IMG/VR virus record: IMGVR_UViG_3300009100_000042 | Span: 1 to 24,809 of that record | Strand: one strand, 5' to 3' | From: a virus | DNA: 24,809 bases | Part shown: positions 1-9,251 of the stretch, in pieces | How positions within the stretch are numbered: the first letter of the stretch is position 1 | Layout: each line of letters starts with the position of its first letter | Program-made: the position numbers and the translations under genes | The notes under the pieces: generated by a model | Told to the model about the DNA's origin: nothing | What the model saw: the letters and a program-made list of their open reading frames with translations, nothing else | The model's database searches: none

Positions 1-3000
1 ATCGTCAGGCATCCCCTCTTGACCATGGTGTGTGATGAAATCACCCAACATACCACCAACACCAAGTCCACCGTCAACCGCTGCGACTGTCTCCTCTGGG
101 CTACCAATGAAAATCTGGCTGAACGATGTTGGTTCACCGGTACCAGTTGGATCAGCGATCTTCGACACGTCCACTGCACCGGGCTCAAAGCCGGTGTTAA
201 ACTCCTTGTTGCTCGTTTCAAGTTCACTCCGCCGCTTAATGTAGTCGGCGCGCTGAGTGCTATCCATAGTTGCGTAGAGGTCAGTGTCAAACGCTGGGGT
301 GACCTTTCGCGTCGGCGTCTCAGCCACATTTAACGTACGCCTGAACTGCTCTGGCGTGGCTTGACCGGGCACGACTGCACCGAGTGGATTGATGGTGCCA
401 GTACGACGACCGGGCATTATCGGTGAAGACGTAGGTACTGGCGACGGTATCACATCGGGTTGATCACCCAGCGGGGCGACCGCTGTGCGAAACGCACTTT
501 CCTGAATACCTTGCCTTGCTTCTGTCATACCCGCAGTCCGAAGCTTGTTGTGCTCCTCGGCTGCGCGCATCATCAAGTTACCCAATTCGGGCTTGACATT
601 AAGAAGCAATGTCTCATCCGGGAAGAAAACCTCACCCGGAGGTGTACTCGCCAAGTCGGTGAAGAACTTGTTCACACCCTGCTGGATAGCCAAATCCTGT
701 GCGGTGGGCTGGTCTTTCACCCAGTTATTCCGCGCTTCGGTCTGCATCTTCCAGATTTGAAGGGCAACATCACGCGCACCGGGGGGAACCGTACCAAGGT
801 AGTACGTGAAGTCCTCCGGCGACATTGGCTCAGGGGGTTCTGGCACTTCAGGCGCGGGAGTTGGGCCTGCTGGCGCTTCAGCGGGCGTAGGTCCGGGGAC
901 GGCTGTTGTCACACCGGGTGTGACATTAGCCTCGGCGGGTGCTTCGGGGATAGCCTCGTCAGTCGGTGCCGCCTCTGCAGCGTTGGCCACGGTAACACCA
1001 TTGTACGACAGCGCACTAGTACCACCAGCTTCGCTGTAACTGCGAACGATGTTCCCAAGGATGGCTTCCCTGTCGTTGTCAGTGAGCGGCGTTCCACGCG
1101 CTTGTTCGACTTCGGCAAACGCCGAATTGACTTCCTCGGTAATGTCGTGTGCACTGGCTCCCTCGCCAGTGTCTGTGGGCACGGCCTCGTCCACGCCCAA
1201 CATGTCATCGCCGGTATCAGTGGTCGGCACGTCCTCCGGGATTGCCATATCGGCCCCGGCAGCGCCACCAGCAGTCGGAACACCACCTCCACCCGTGAGC
1301 CACGCTGTCTCTTCCTGTGCGGCAATCTCCGCAGCGGTCGGCTCGTCAACTGTCTCGACCTTTTTCTTGATCATGTGGTCAAACGCTTCAGGCGACATGT
1401 CCATGATCTTGGAGAACAGTTCGTCAGGTGTGACAACTTTCTCCTGCTTTACTATGTCACTGTCCACCTCACGGATAGACATGGTGAACGTACCGTCCGG
1501 GTTCTGTTGAACGTCAAAAACCTCCCCGTCAGGAATTGAGGCGTAAGCCGCTATGTAGTTCTGAACCGCAGCTTCCATGTCGCCGTCTTCAGCGGCGGCT
1601 TGGGCAATAGCCGAATACCGCTGACTGATTTGCTTGTATGACTGCATAGCGGCAAAGGCCAGCTTGTCGGCCTTATTGTAATCGCCACGCTCTGCGAAGT
1701 AATTCCACAGAGTAGAAACAACCTCCATCTTCTTTTCTTCTTCGGACATTTCCGGGTGCGCGGCAGACACTCGATCTTCGACTGCCGCAAGCAACTCAGC
1801 GTTAATACCACCGACACCGGTCAGGTGTGCCTCCTTGCGCGGGTCGTTATCATCAATCGGAACCGCTTCATCTGGCACGCCGAGCATGTCCCGGCCAGCA
1901 CGATCAGCACGGCGAAGGATATCCTTGAACGGAAACCGGTGCCGATTGCCGGTGCCAGTAATAGCGGCAGATAGTGTCTCGTGCCCAGCCTGCGACACAG
2001 GGTCTGTATGACCTGAAGTCTGTGGGAACGGGTCTACACCGAAGGACGTAGGCACCGCCTCCGCTTCGGGGCGCATCGGCGGAGTAGGAACTTCCGTACC
2101 AGAAACCGGCTCAGTACCGGGAAGGTCGGGACGCTCAGGTGGCAGTGGTATATCAACCGTAGCGTCGGGTGCGGGTACACCAGTACGGCCACCACCAGCT
2201 AGCACGTCATAGGGGATGGGAGCAGGGATGCCACCAGTTGGCGGCAAGGGCGGTGTACCGAGAGGTGCAACAGAAGCACCCGGTGCCAACCCGGCAGCAG
2301 CAGTCGGCGGACCTTGCGGTACTTCTGGCGGCAACGGCTGGAACAAAGCGCTAGGCGAACCCGGAGGGCTGGTCGGGGCCATTGGTGCAGTAGCAATGCC
2401 CTCAGCGACGCTCTGGATTTGCGCCAGTTCGTCGTAGACCTCGCTGCCAAATGCACCCCGATTGTACCACGGTATCTTGCTGTCTGGCTTGGACATAATA
2501 GCGTCCAAGTTCAATTCATCGTCCTTGGTCCGTGCGTCCGTGACTTCAGGTGTGTCAAAACTCTCAAAACCCGGCTGGTCACCACCCGCCGAGAGTATGG
2601 TTTGCAATTCGTCAAACGGTGTCGTTGAAATGGCACCGCCAGCCGTAGGCTGGGTCCGTGCGCCGCCGACAGCCGCCATAACTTTGTTGACGTACTCACT
2701 CCCCCGCATCCCGTTCACATCTTGTGCGTTTGCACCCTCAGCTTCGGGACGCCCTGTAAACCACGCGGAAATAGCATCGCGCGGGCTACCATACCGCTGC
2801 ATCAACTTGTTGAACTGCACGTCGAACACACGATCCTGCAATGCGGGATCAGCAAGAAACTGTTCGGCGGTCACCCCCGGTGCCCATTCTGGGAGATTAC
2901 TCTCCATGATTTGGTAGCGACCCAATGCCCGATTTCCACCACCCGTATCGGCTCCAACTGCCCGGTATGGATCAGCCTCACCTTGGCTTTCCACCGACGC

Positions 3001-3903
3001 AATAGCGTCACGCCACGCCGATACAGGACGGTTCCCCTGCAGATCAGAATAGACCTCGCCACGGTGGGTTGAACGCGACGGGTACGCACGATTACTCGGC
3101 CCACCCATTACGTCTTCGCCAGCACCACCCATCATGGTGTCAGCGCCAGCCGCCGCAGCCAAATCGCCAGCGTTGAACTTACGAAGAAACGCACGCTCGT
3201 ACGGATCACTAAAGGCACGGCTGGCATCGCCGCCTGTCATCCCCCTATAGCCCCACACAGCGCGAGGAGTACGCTCACCAGTGCGAGGGTTGACCGCTCC
3301 CGCCCGCCCGATATGAAGCGAGCCGTTGCCAGTGTAGCCCTCCCCAAAACTATACAGGCCGAAACGATCAGCACCACCAGCACCGCCGCCGCGAGCCACA
3401 CCGACACGCTGCTCCGGGTTCCATAATTGATTGCCAGCGTAGCCCTTCACATCTAAGTCGTTGCGGCTAAGATGGGACTTGTGTCCTCCCTCATAGCCAG
3501 CCGTAATGTCAAGCCTGTCCAGTCCCGCGCGGGACGCGCCAGCCGCCATCCCACGCAGAATGCTCTGCATGTGGGGGTCTAACCCCTTGAGGTTGCCCGT
3601 ACCGGTAATTGTCACACCGTTTATTACAATAGGTTCGCCAGAGTTAATCCCACCAAGAATATCACCCCCGCCACCACCGTAAATTTCGTCGCTATTAAAT
3701 GTTCCATAGCGGTCGTCAGCGAAATGTAAAACGTCCGCATTAAGTCTGTCCCCCTCCCCCATGTCGTAGCGCAACTTGTCCGTCAGTGCACGGGTGTAAT
3801 CTGTCCGTGCACGCTCACCTTCTCGGGAAGCCCGCGTGCCCAATGCCTTGTTCATCGCCCCGAAGGCGTTGATGAAATCGTTGACTTCCGCTGCAAAGGC
3901 CAA
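1..3903 (-). CDS. Large virion ejection protein with M15-like peptidase and lytic transglycosylase domains (partial)
   Basis: The frame is open for 1301 codons and leaves the window without a stop, so the C-terminus is missing. The start is a TTG at 3903 with a perfect TAGGAGG ribosome binding site five bases upstream; an in-frame TAG at 3913-3915 leaves no other upstream start. Residues about 294-412 resemble an SLT-type lytic transglycosylase: AIASVES with candidate catalytic Glu305, then GRYQIM near 329-333. Residues about 105-220 resemble an M15-type zinc peptidase: His144, Asp151 and His197 are spaced like its metal ligands and are followed by an aromatic RAVWGY. The rest is proline-rich linkers and helical stretches. 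Podovirus internal proteins of this type travel in the virion and open the cell wall during DNA ejection. It follows another internal protein gene, which fits. The transglycosylase call is good; the M15 call is tentative. Confidence 0.8.
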   Translation of the reverse strand, partial: MAFAAEVNDFINAFGAMNKALGTRASREGERARTDYTRALTDKLRYDMGEGDRLNADVLHFADDRYGTFNSDEIYGGGGGDILGGINSGEPIVINGVTITGTGNLKGLDPHMQSILRGMAAGASRAGLDRLDITAGYEGGHKSHLSRNDLDVKGYAGNQLWNPEQRVGVARGGGAGGADRFGLYSFGEGYTGNGSLHIGRAGAVNPRTGERTPRAVWGYRGMTGGDASRAFSDPYERAFLRKFNAGDLAAAAGADTMMGGAGEDVMGGPSNRAYPSRSTHRGEVYSDLQGNRPVSAWRDAIASVESQGEADPYRAVGADTGGGNRALGRYQIMESNLPEWAPGVTAEQFLADPALQDRVFDVQFNKLMQRYGSPRDAISAWFTGRPEAEGANAQDVNGMRGSEYVNKVMAAVGGARTQPTAGGAISTTPFDELQTILSAGGDQPGFESFDTPEVTDARTKDDELNLDAIMSKPDSKIPWYNRGAFGSEVYDELAQIQSVAEGIATAPMAPTSPPGSPSALFQPLPPEVPQGPPTAAAGLAPGASVAPLGTPPLPPTGGIPAPIPYDVLAGGGRTGVPAPDATVDIPLPPERPDLPGTEPVSGTEVPTPPMRPEAEAVPTSFGVDPFPQTSGHTDPVSQAGHETLSAAITGTGNRHRFPFKDILRRADRAGRDMLGVPDEAVPIDDNDPRKEAHLTGVGGINAELLAAVEDRVSAAHPEMSEEEKKMEVVSTLWNYFAERGDYNKADKLAFAAMQSYKQISQRYSAIAQAAAEDGDMEAAVQNYIAAYASIPDGEVFDVQQNPDGTFTMSIREVDSDIVKQEKVVTPDELFSKIMDMSPEAFDHMIKKKVETVDEPTAAEIAAQEETAWLTGGGGVPTAGGAAGADMAIPEDVPTTDTGDDMLGVDEAVPTDTGEGASAHDITEEVNSAFAEVEQARGTPLTDNDREAILGNIVRSYSEAGGTSALSYNGVTVANAAEAAPTDEAIPEAPAEANVTPGVTTAVPGPTPAEAPAGPTPAPEVPEPPEPMSPEDFTYYLGTVPPGARDVALQIWKMQTEARNNWVKDQPTAQDLAIQQGVNKFFTDLASTPPGEVFFPDETLLLNVKPELGNLMMRAAEEHNKLRTAGMTEARQGIQESAFRTAVAPLGDQPDVIPSPVPTSSPIMPGRRTGTINPLGAVVPGQATPEQFRRTLNVAETPTRKVTPAFDTDLYATMDSTQRADYIKRRSELETSNKEFNTGFEPGAVDVSKIADPTGTGEPTSFSQIFIGSPEETVAAVDGGLGVGGMLGDFITHHGQEGMPDD
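907..925. repeat. 19-bp dyad repeat, site A
   Basis: TGTCACAC-CGG-GTGTGACA is a perfect 8-3-8 palindrome and the most symmetric copy of the dispersed dyad. It lies inside the ejection-protein gene, where it codes for NVTPGVT in a proline-rich linker. No gene start follows it closely, so here it would act, if at all, as a DNA site. Confidence 0.75.
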
Positions 3904-3912
3904 TTCAGCCTC

Positions 3913-4035
3913 CTATGCCACAAGGTTGCTCCAGTATTTATCTGGATTATTTTTACGCCACCGCAAAGTAGCTTGGCGGGTAGCGTCCAAGTTCTTTAAC
4001 CTGTATCTCTTATTAACTTCTGGTGAAAAAGCCAT
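3913..4035 (-). CDS. 40-residue basic hypothetical protein, HNH N-terminal-like
   Basis: This short ORF starts with ATG one base after the stop of the internal-protein gene and ends with a TAG that overlaps the ribosome binding site of the next gene. The product is basic and aromatic (NKRYRLKN, RWRKNNPDKYW). It resembles the charged N-terminal helix that precedes the zinc/HNH core in phage endonuclease VII-type proteins, including the one at 19419-19874, but the nuclease core is absent. It could be a remnant of a homing endonuclease or an unrelated small DNA-binding peptide. Its reading frame is the same as that of the large ejection protein, separated only by the TAG. Confidence 0.55.
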   Translation of the reverse strand: MAFSPEVNKRYRLKNLDATRQATLRWRKNNPDKYWSNLVA

Positions 4036-4036
4036 G

Positions 4037-5155
4037 TTATACTTCCTCCGCAATTCCCATGCCGTCACGGGCTTTCGCGATCATCTTCTTCAATTTGTCG
4101 TGGCCATAGAAATTAGCCGCATAGTCGGGGAACACAAATTCACCGGCTGAGAGCATAGACGGCACGTCATCAGGGATCGCCCCTGCTGATGGCGACAACT
4201 CAAACGGCACGTCACCACCTTCGTCAAGGAAACTGCTTGCAATACCAGCTACCGAGCCGAGGATACCACCAATGCCAGAACTTTGCTGTGCTTCAAGTTC
4301 TTGCTGCTTAAGCGAGTTTGTGTAGCCAGTATTGAGCGCGTTGGTCCACGAGTTGATCAGATTGCCCGTGCTGGTGAGGAAATCGTTGGTTGCAGTGCGG
4401 TGCTTGCCCTGCAACTCGGAAGTCTTCAGACGGGCGTCCACCCCGGCACCGCCGACTTGTGCTGCCGCCCCAGCAGTGCCGACGCCGCGAGCAGCAACGT
4501 TCTCGCCAATATCGACCATACCACGCTTCATGTCGAGGACTTCTTTGTCCAGTCCCCGCGCCTGCAACTCGCGAGTAAGTGCGTCACTGAACATGGCACG
4601 GGAAGTCTCGTCAACGTCCAGTCCGGCCTGCGTCCCCGCCGCTGCTTGCGCCGCCGCCTGTGCCGCTCGAACACCGTAATCGAGTGCACCGTATCGCGTT
4701 GCAGATGGGTTAATGCCGAAGCTTTCCAGTGTCGATAGGTTCTTCTGGCGAGCGTCCTCAAACGTCTTGTTGACATTCTCAACCGCCCTCCCCATCATAA
4801 AGGACTTATTAGCCTCAGAACCGTAGTTCTCCGCGTCCTGCTTCAGCTTGTCAACTTCAGCCGAAAAGGCGTCAGCCTTGCCCTGATAAGTGTCAACGTT
4901 GTTCAAGAACTCGTCTTGAAGCGGCACGAAGACGCTTTCGTAGCGGTCGCGATCAGCCTCGTAATCGCCTTTCAACTCAGCCATGGTGTCCATCATTTGC
5001 TGAGTATAAGGCTTGGCGATCTTCCAATCCTTCTTGCCCTGCTTCCTCGCCCACTTATAATGCTTCTGGGCGAGCCTCATAGCCCGCTGAGAAACCTTGC
5101 GGCCCATGTTGGCTACAGGCTCAATGCCCTCCATCGGGTCGTCGGAAAGAGCCAT
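4037..5155 (-). CDS. Internal virion (ejection/core-type) protein
   Basis: A 372-residue protein rich in alanine, glutamine and charged helices. Residues 20-130 look coiled-coil-like. There is a long Ala/Gly stretch around 160-240 and a C-terminal segment DVPSMLSAGEFVFPDYAAN, a sequence type seen in phage internal and tape-measure-like proteins. The start is ATG at 5155, preceded by AGAGGG at good spacing; the frame runs 13 codons further upstream, but those codons cover the promoter. Position between the fibre genes and the giant lytic ejection protein supports a role as an internal core protein ejected with DNA. It follows a promoter and a dyad site, so it may be independently controlled. 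No enzymatic motif was seen. Confidence 0.7.
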   Translation of the reverse strand: MALSDDPMEGIEPVANMGRKVSQRAMRLAQKHYKWARKQGKKDWKIAKPYTQQMMDTMAELKGDYEADRDRYESVFVPLQDEFLNNVDTYQGKADAFSAEVDKLKQDAENYGSEANKSFMMGRAVENVNKTFEDARQKNLSTLESFGINPSATRYGALDYGVRAAQAAAQAAAGTQAGLDVDETSRAMFSDALTRELQARGLDKEVLDMKRGMVDIGENVAARGVGTAGAAAQVGGAGVDARLKTSELQGKHRTATNDFLTSTGNLINSWTNALNTGYTNSLKQQELEAQQSSGIGGILGSVAGIASSFLDEGGDVPFELSPSAGAIPDDVPSMLSAGEFVFPDYAANFYGHDKLKKMIAKARDGMGIAEEV

Positions 5156-5182
5156 CTCAGTACCCTCTATCGGGAGAAACTT

Positions 5183-5211
5183 ACTGTACCACAACCGTTT
5201 GGGTATGTCAA
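5183..5211 (-). promoter_or_regulatory. Sigma70-type promoter inside the late operon
   Basis: On the minus strand a perfect -35 TTGACA (5211-5206) is followed by a 17-base spacer and a -10 TACAGT (5188-5183). The predicted transcript would begin about 20 bases before the ATG at 5155. Dyad site B ends immediately before the -35, so a protein bound there would touch RNA polymerase. Confidence 0.6.
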
Positions 5212-5230
5212 TGTCATACCCCGTGTGACA
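5212..5230. repeat. 19-bp dyad repeat, site B (intergenic, abuts a promoter)
   Basis: Gene-sense TGTCACAC-GGG-GTATGACA lies in the 78-base gap between the 5234-5596 and 4037-5155 genes. It directly adjoins the -35 hexamer of the minus-strand promoter, which is the expected position for an operator. It is one of the few copies not constrained by a protein sequence. Confidence 0.8.
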
Positions 5231-5233
5231 TTT

Positions 5234-5596
5234 CTAGGTATTGCGGTTCGCCACTAAATACTTAATGATCGCCCCTAGAACAACTCGGGCCTGCGTCAGA
5301 TTAGTCACGTTGTTTGTCAACCACGTGTCGATCTGAGCCGGGGTAGCATCCTTCAACCGGCTACGAAGATCGATGACAGTCGGTTCCGCTGCAAACACAC
5401 CTACCCGAATTTCTTCTGCGGTAGGTGGTGGATTTATAAACGAAATAATATCTGGATGATCTTCAACCAGTGCCTCTTCACAATCATCAGGTTGTGGTTG
5501 ACGTGATATACGAATAATAATTCCACTGCCATTACGATGGACAAACCAACCCTTCCAGTCGTCGGGTAGCCCTTGCAAGATTTCGTCACGGGTCAT
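5234..5596 (-). CDS. Hypothetical protein, fibre-associated
   Basis: A 120-residue protein whose ATG overlaps the fibre stop by four bases (ATGA), so it is translationally coupled to the fibre gene. It has an acidic middle and a C-terminal helical part, ATPAQIDTWLTNNVTNLTQAR, followed by a short hydrophobic helix. This C-terminal form recurs in small phage proteins near tail fibres, but I cannot name the family. A fibre chaperone or minor tail protein is possible. The gene ends four bases before dyad site B. Confidence 0.65.
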   Translation of the reverse strand: MTRDEILQGLPDDWKGWFVHRNGSGIIIRISRQPQPDDCEEALVEDHPDIISFINPPPTAEEIRVGVFAAEPTVIDLRSRLKDATPAQIDTWLTNNVTNLTQARVVLGAIIKYLVANRNT

Positions 5597-7473
5597 TCTG
5601 ACCGCCCCCGATCATCGATCCAACCTTGCGTGAACAAGCGGCTCTCAGTCAAAGTAGTTCCTTCTTCGACGCGGTAGTATATCTGCGCCGATGTATTCGT
5701 AAAAAGCCCACCCATCAAATTGGACGCACCCTGCATAGAAATATTAGCCACCCACAAATACAAAGCACCAGCAGCACCTGAGTCAGTAGCATCACCAAGT
5801 TGAGCAAACGCTGCACCAGAGCTATTATTAAAGTCGCCGGACAACAGCGGCTGAATGACTATCCCAGTCGGGAGTGTGAGTGCAATTAAAGCATAGGCAA
5901 AATCAGCAGTGTCAGAATGATCTTGTACTTTGGTCACCCACCAAAAATAATTGCCACGCTGCTTGAACGGTTTAATCGCGGCACTAACTCTAACAATTGA
6001 CCCTATACGCCGCTTAAAATCGTAATTCGCTGGCATAGTTGGCGCGGTAGCTGAAGTTGAGAACAACACGTCCACAACACCAGTGTCCGACCGCATAATC
6101 AGCCACACATGATATGTGGTGTTAGCAATAGCTCCTGTGTCCAATCCCCCCTGATTTGTGCCAACCGCCCAAGCCGCGTCAAGCCGTTTTGTGATTGAGG
6201 AAGTGCGGCGCATATACCGCGCGCCGGTACTGTCAGCGGCTACGCCTATAGCAATATCGATGTCATTTGTTATATCGGAGACGTTGTTTGATAAAGTCAA
6301 ACCAAACAGATATCCGTCGAGCGGTGTTTTCTCTTTATCCAACTCGGCAATTGCAGTCTGTACGTTAGTTGAAACAATGTCACCCGTTGCAGTGAACGGT
6401 GTCTCCGTCGCAGTTTGAAACGTAATAGCTTTGCCACTCTGCGGAAATGGAAACAAGTAAACCTGATCTGCACCGTTAGTTTGATACACCAACGCACGAT
6501 CACCAGCCACAAACGCCCAGTTTGCGCCACCAATAATGAATAAGTTTGAACCACTGTAGTTAATAGTGCCACTTGTTGTAAAAATCAACATCGCACTACG
6601 ACCAGCCGTAGTGACAGTAAAGTCGATGTCTGTAACTGGACCTGTCCCGGCCGTGACAAAGAAAAGTCCACCCTCACCAAGTGTGAGAGTAGCAGCGAGT
6701 GCAATGTTAGCACCTATTCCCCACAACGCTGCTAATGCACTGGGTGGCACTGCTTTTGTAGCGTTAACCCCAGTCAAAACCTCAGTAGCCGAAGCAAGCC
6801 CAGCCGAAAGGATTGTGCCATCAGCTTTTACCACTGACAGGACAAGCATTTCGTCATCAAGCCGCTGGATCACTTCAACCCGGTCACCACTAGCAATCGG
6901 AATGTTTATTGCACCGGGGCAAACCAATGTTGCCGAATGGACCAGCGTCGCAGCCACTGAAAAATAGAGAACAGCCCTGCGACCATCCTTCGGTACGACA
7001 AAGTCTATGTCGGCGATGTTCGCACCACCACCTGAAGTAACAACGAATAACCCACCCTCGTCAAGCAGCATCGTTGCGGCTGCTGCAATAGCACCACCTT
7101 TCTCCCACAATGCCGCCAATCCATTAGGCGACACTATCTTGTTAGTTAATGAACCGAGCAATACTTCTGTCGTAGAAGCATAAGTCAACCCAGCGAGTGT
7201 CACTAAAATCGCAGCTATATCAGCTTGAATATCAACGATATCAGCTTCAGTTGTTGTCACCCTTGTAATAAGCGCATCAACACGAATGTCTAGAACAGCC
7301 AGTTCCTCATATAAAGCAGCACGGCCAATTGCGTCCTTGCGCAAACCACCAAGAAGCTCAATGGTTTCCTTTAGTTCGAGTAGGGTCGAAAAAATACTTT
7401 CTAGGTTTCGTTGTGGGTACGAAATGCCTTTAATATATTCGTTGGGTGGCGCTTTGGTTAACAGTTTAGTCAT
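5593..7473 (-). CDS. Tail fibre/appendage protein with two internal repeats
   Basis: A 626-residue fibre-type protein. Residues about 25-92 form a heptad-like helical region (ELKETIELLGGL, TRVTTTEADI) suited to trimerisation. Two tandem repeats of about 105 residues follow, at about 98-205 and 226-332. Each opens with a TEVL...K-V-P-x-[AG]-L-A-A-L-W motif typical of phage fibre shafts, then LxEGGLF and DIDF. The remaining C-terminal half (about 350-626) lacks the repeat and probably forms the receptor-binding or head domain. ATG overlaps the nozzle gene stop by four bases. The receptor cannot be inferred. Confidence 0.8.
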   Translation of the reverse strand: MTKLLTKAPPNEYIKGISYPQRNLESIFSTLLELKETIELLGGLRKDAIGRAALYEELAVLDIRVDALITRVTTTEADIVDIQADIAAILVTLAGLTYASTTEVLLGSLTNKIVSPNGLAALWEKGGAIAAAATMLLDEGGLFVVTSGGGANIADIDFVVPKDGRRAVLYFSVAATLVHSATLVCPGAINIPIASGDRVEVIQRLDDEMLVLSVVKADGTILSAGLASATEVLTGVNATKAVPPSALAALWGIGANIALAATLTLGEGGLFFVTAGTGPVTDIDFTVTTAGRSAMLIFTTSGTINYSGSNLFIIGGANWAFVAGDRALVYQTNGADQVYLFPFPQSGKAITFQTATETPFTATGDIVSTNVQTAIAELDKEKTPLDGYLFGLTLSNNVSDITNDIDIAIGVAADSTGARYMRRTSSITKRLDAAWAVGTNQGGLDTGAIANTTYHVWLIMRSDTGVVDVLFSTSATAPTMPANYDFKRRIGSIVRVSAAIKPFKQRGNYFWWVTKVQDHSDTADFAYALIALTLPTGIVIQPLLSGDFNNSSGAAFAQLGDATDSGAAGALYLWVANISMQGASNLMGGLFTNTSAQIYYRVEEGTTLTESRLFTQGWIDDRGRSE

Positions 7474-9251
7474 GCATCAGCCAGTTCTTTAACCGATGTA
7501 GCAAACTGAACGCTCTTAACCCGGTATTTACCTTCCAGTTCAAACTGAACATAATTGGCTTTGTATCCAGATGGTAGGCGATACAACTCACCCGGCGTCG
7601 TCAGAGGATGCTCAGAAACTTGACGGAATGTCACACCTGATGTGTCATTCTGGTCTTCAACAAAAAACCTAATTACTCCTTCTTGTTGGCCAAACTTTGT
7701 GTCAAAGAAAACCTTTGCGGCAGACACATTACGCAAACTTTCAGTCTGCCAAATCTTAGAGCGCCACTTAGCTGTGTTGACTGGTACACTAGGGGTGACA
7801 AGGTCTAGGAATTTTACCTTACTATCTAACAACATAATGACTTCACCCGACCATGGATCGTTGTAACAATTATCAACTGGAACCTGACTACGAAGCATAG
7901 AGAACGCTACGTATTCAGAAGTCGGGTCGATCACAACGCCTTGCAACGCACCGGTCGGGTCTTCAGTGACAAAGCCACCACCGTCAAACGCGCCAACGTC
8001 AAACACACCGACAGCGATAGTGCCATAGGCGTAATACGACATACCAAGTCGTGCAGCGCGCAAACGCGGAACGTTCAACAACTCCTGCCAAGACTTTTTA
8101 GAAATAATTCCTTTCGTGATGTTCGATGCCTCACCGGGTTGCACCAGCACAAGCCCATTCGGGGAGGCGTAGTACACTCCCTCGGGGCCGGACAGAATGC
8201 TACCACGAGAAGAGCACGGCTCGTGATTGATCAATTTGTTAATTGCCATGTACTGTGGATTAACACCCTGCATGGTGACAGGATATGCTTCTGTACAGCA
8301 CACCAGCGTTTGGTTAGTGACGCCTAATCCGACAATTGGGTATTCAGTTGTTAACGTGTACTGCGCTGGCCACGCATGGGGCCTAAACGGAACACTAAAC
8401 CATACTTCTGAAAATTGATTGCCACGAAACCCAGCCAAGAAACCGTTGGGCATGAGAACCCAACCGAACAAATCGGATGGCGGGCCAGACCAATCTGTGC
8501 TTTCCAACAATGCCTTAGACGCCAACACGTCACCGGTCATCGTGTCGGCGTAAGCCATAGTCGCCGGATGCACGCCGACAATCGGGGTCAACTCAGTTAC
8601 GAGATGGAACGTTGCACCAGCATCACTGGTAACGGTGCGATAAATTCTAATCTTCTTCAGGTTGCGGTCAACACCTTGGTCATTAGCAACAGGCACGGTC
8701 ACAGTTAAGTTGTATGTTGCGTCAACCTTGCCGTTCTCAACCAGCGTGCTAGGACTTGGCGGTCCTTCCTCTCCATACTCAGACACATAAGTATATACGT
8801 AGCTACGGGTCTCCAATGTAGTAGAGACGCCTCCAACTGGTGTCACACTCGGCGCTAAAGTCGGTGCTGGGATACCCAGCAGCCATGCCGGTTGGCCAGC
8901 CTCAATACGTGCCCGCGTGTTGTACATTGGGGACTGCTCAGGGCCGACAAAATAGTACCGGTCGTAGGTGTCGTCAAAAACTGGTGCCCGAACTACGTTT
9001 GTGTCTGGGTCGTCAAACTCCATATAAAAGCTGTCGTACAAAAACGCGGCGTCGGCGTAGCTAGCCGGTAGCCGGTAAGCAAAACTCGTGCTCGCCGCTA
9101 CCGTCTTCAGTTCAATTGGTTGGGGTAGAGGGACAACTGTCCCAGCCTTGAGAATGCAGTTTTCGGCCAACACAGCGGCGGTATCCGGCAATAGACGGTC
9201 GTCTAATGCCGGTATCATTCCACCGAAGCCAGCTACCCTCCAAACCGACAT
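7470..9251 (-). CDS. Tail nozzle (tubular protein B / stabilisation-type) protein
   Basis: A 593-residue beta-rich protein. The N-terminus GGMIPALDDRLLPD followed by AENCILKAGTVVPL is characteristic of podovirus nozzle proteins, which cap the short tail and hold DNA in the head. It also has the family-like middle segment with GVYYASPNGLVLV and a fibronectin-like portion near 140-230 (YVYTYVSEYGEEGPPS). ATG lies directly after the stop of the 9252-9536 gene. Its position before the fibre gene and after the adaptors agrees. A degenerate relative of the dyad repeat occurs at 7629-7647. Confidence 0.78.
   Translation of the reverse strand: MSVWRVAGFGGMIPALDDRLLPDTAAVLAENCILKAGTVVPLPQPIELKTVAASTSFAYRLPASYADAAFLYDSFYMEFDDPDTNVVRAPVFDDTYDRYYFVGPEQSPMYNTRARIEAGQPAWLLGIPAPTLAPSVTPVGGVSTTLETRSYVYTYVSEYGEEGPPSPSTLVENGKVDATYNLTVTVPVANDQGVDRNLKKIRIYRTVTSDAGATFHLVTELTPIVGVHPATMAYADTMTGDVLASKALLESTDWSGPPSDLFGWVLMPNGFLAGFRGNQFSEVWFSVPFRPHAWPAQYTLTTEYPIVGLGVTNQTLVCCTEAYPVTMQGVNPQYMAINKLINHEPCSSRGSILSGPEGVYYASPNGLVLVQPGEASNITKGIISKKSWQELLNVPRLRAARLGMSYYAYGTIAVGVFDVGAFDGGGFVTEDPTGALQGVVIDPTSEYVAFSMLRSQVPVDNCYNDPWSGEVIMLLDSKVKFLDLVTPSVPVNTAKWRSKIWQTESLRNVSAAKVFFDTKFGQQEGVIRFFVEDQNDTSGVTFRQVSEHPLTTPGELYRLPSGYKANYVQFELEGKYRVKSVQFATSVKELADA

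Noticed and set aside
1428-1435. Half-site GTGTGACA inside the ejection-protein gene
   Set aside because: No inverted partner at the right distance.
460-1539. Long plus-strand open frame of 359 codons
   Set aside because: It is a shadow of the minus-strand ejection-protein gene: odd composition rich in Arg, Cys and His, no ribosome binding site, and the minus strand has recognisable domains.
7629-7647. Additional dyad copy TGTCACAC-CTG-ATGTGTCA
   Set aside because: The right half has two mismatches to the consensus and is not followed by a start; kept only as a possible degenerate copy.
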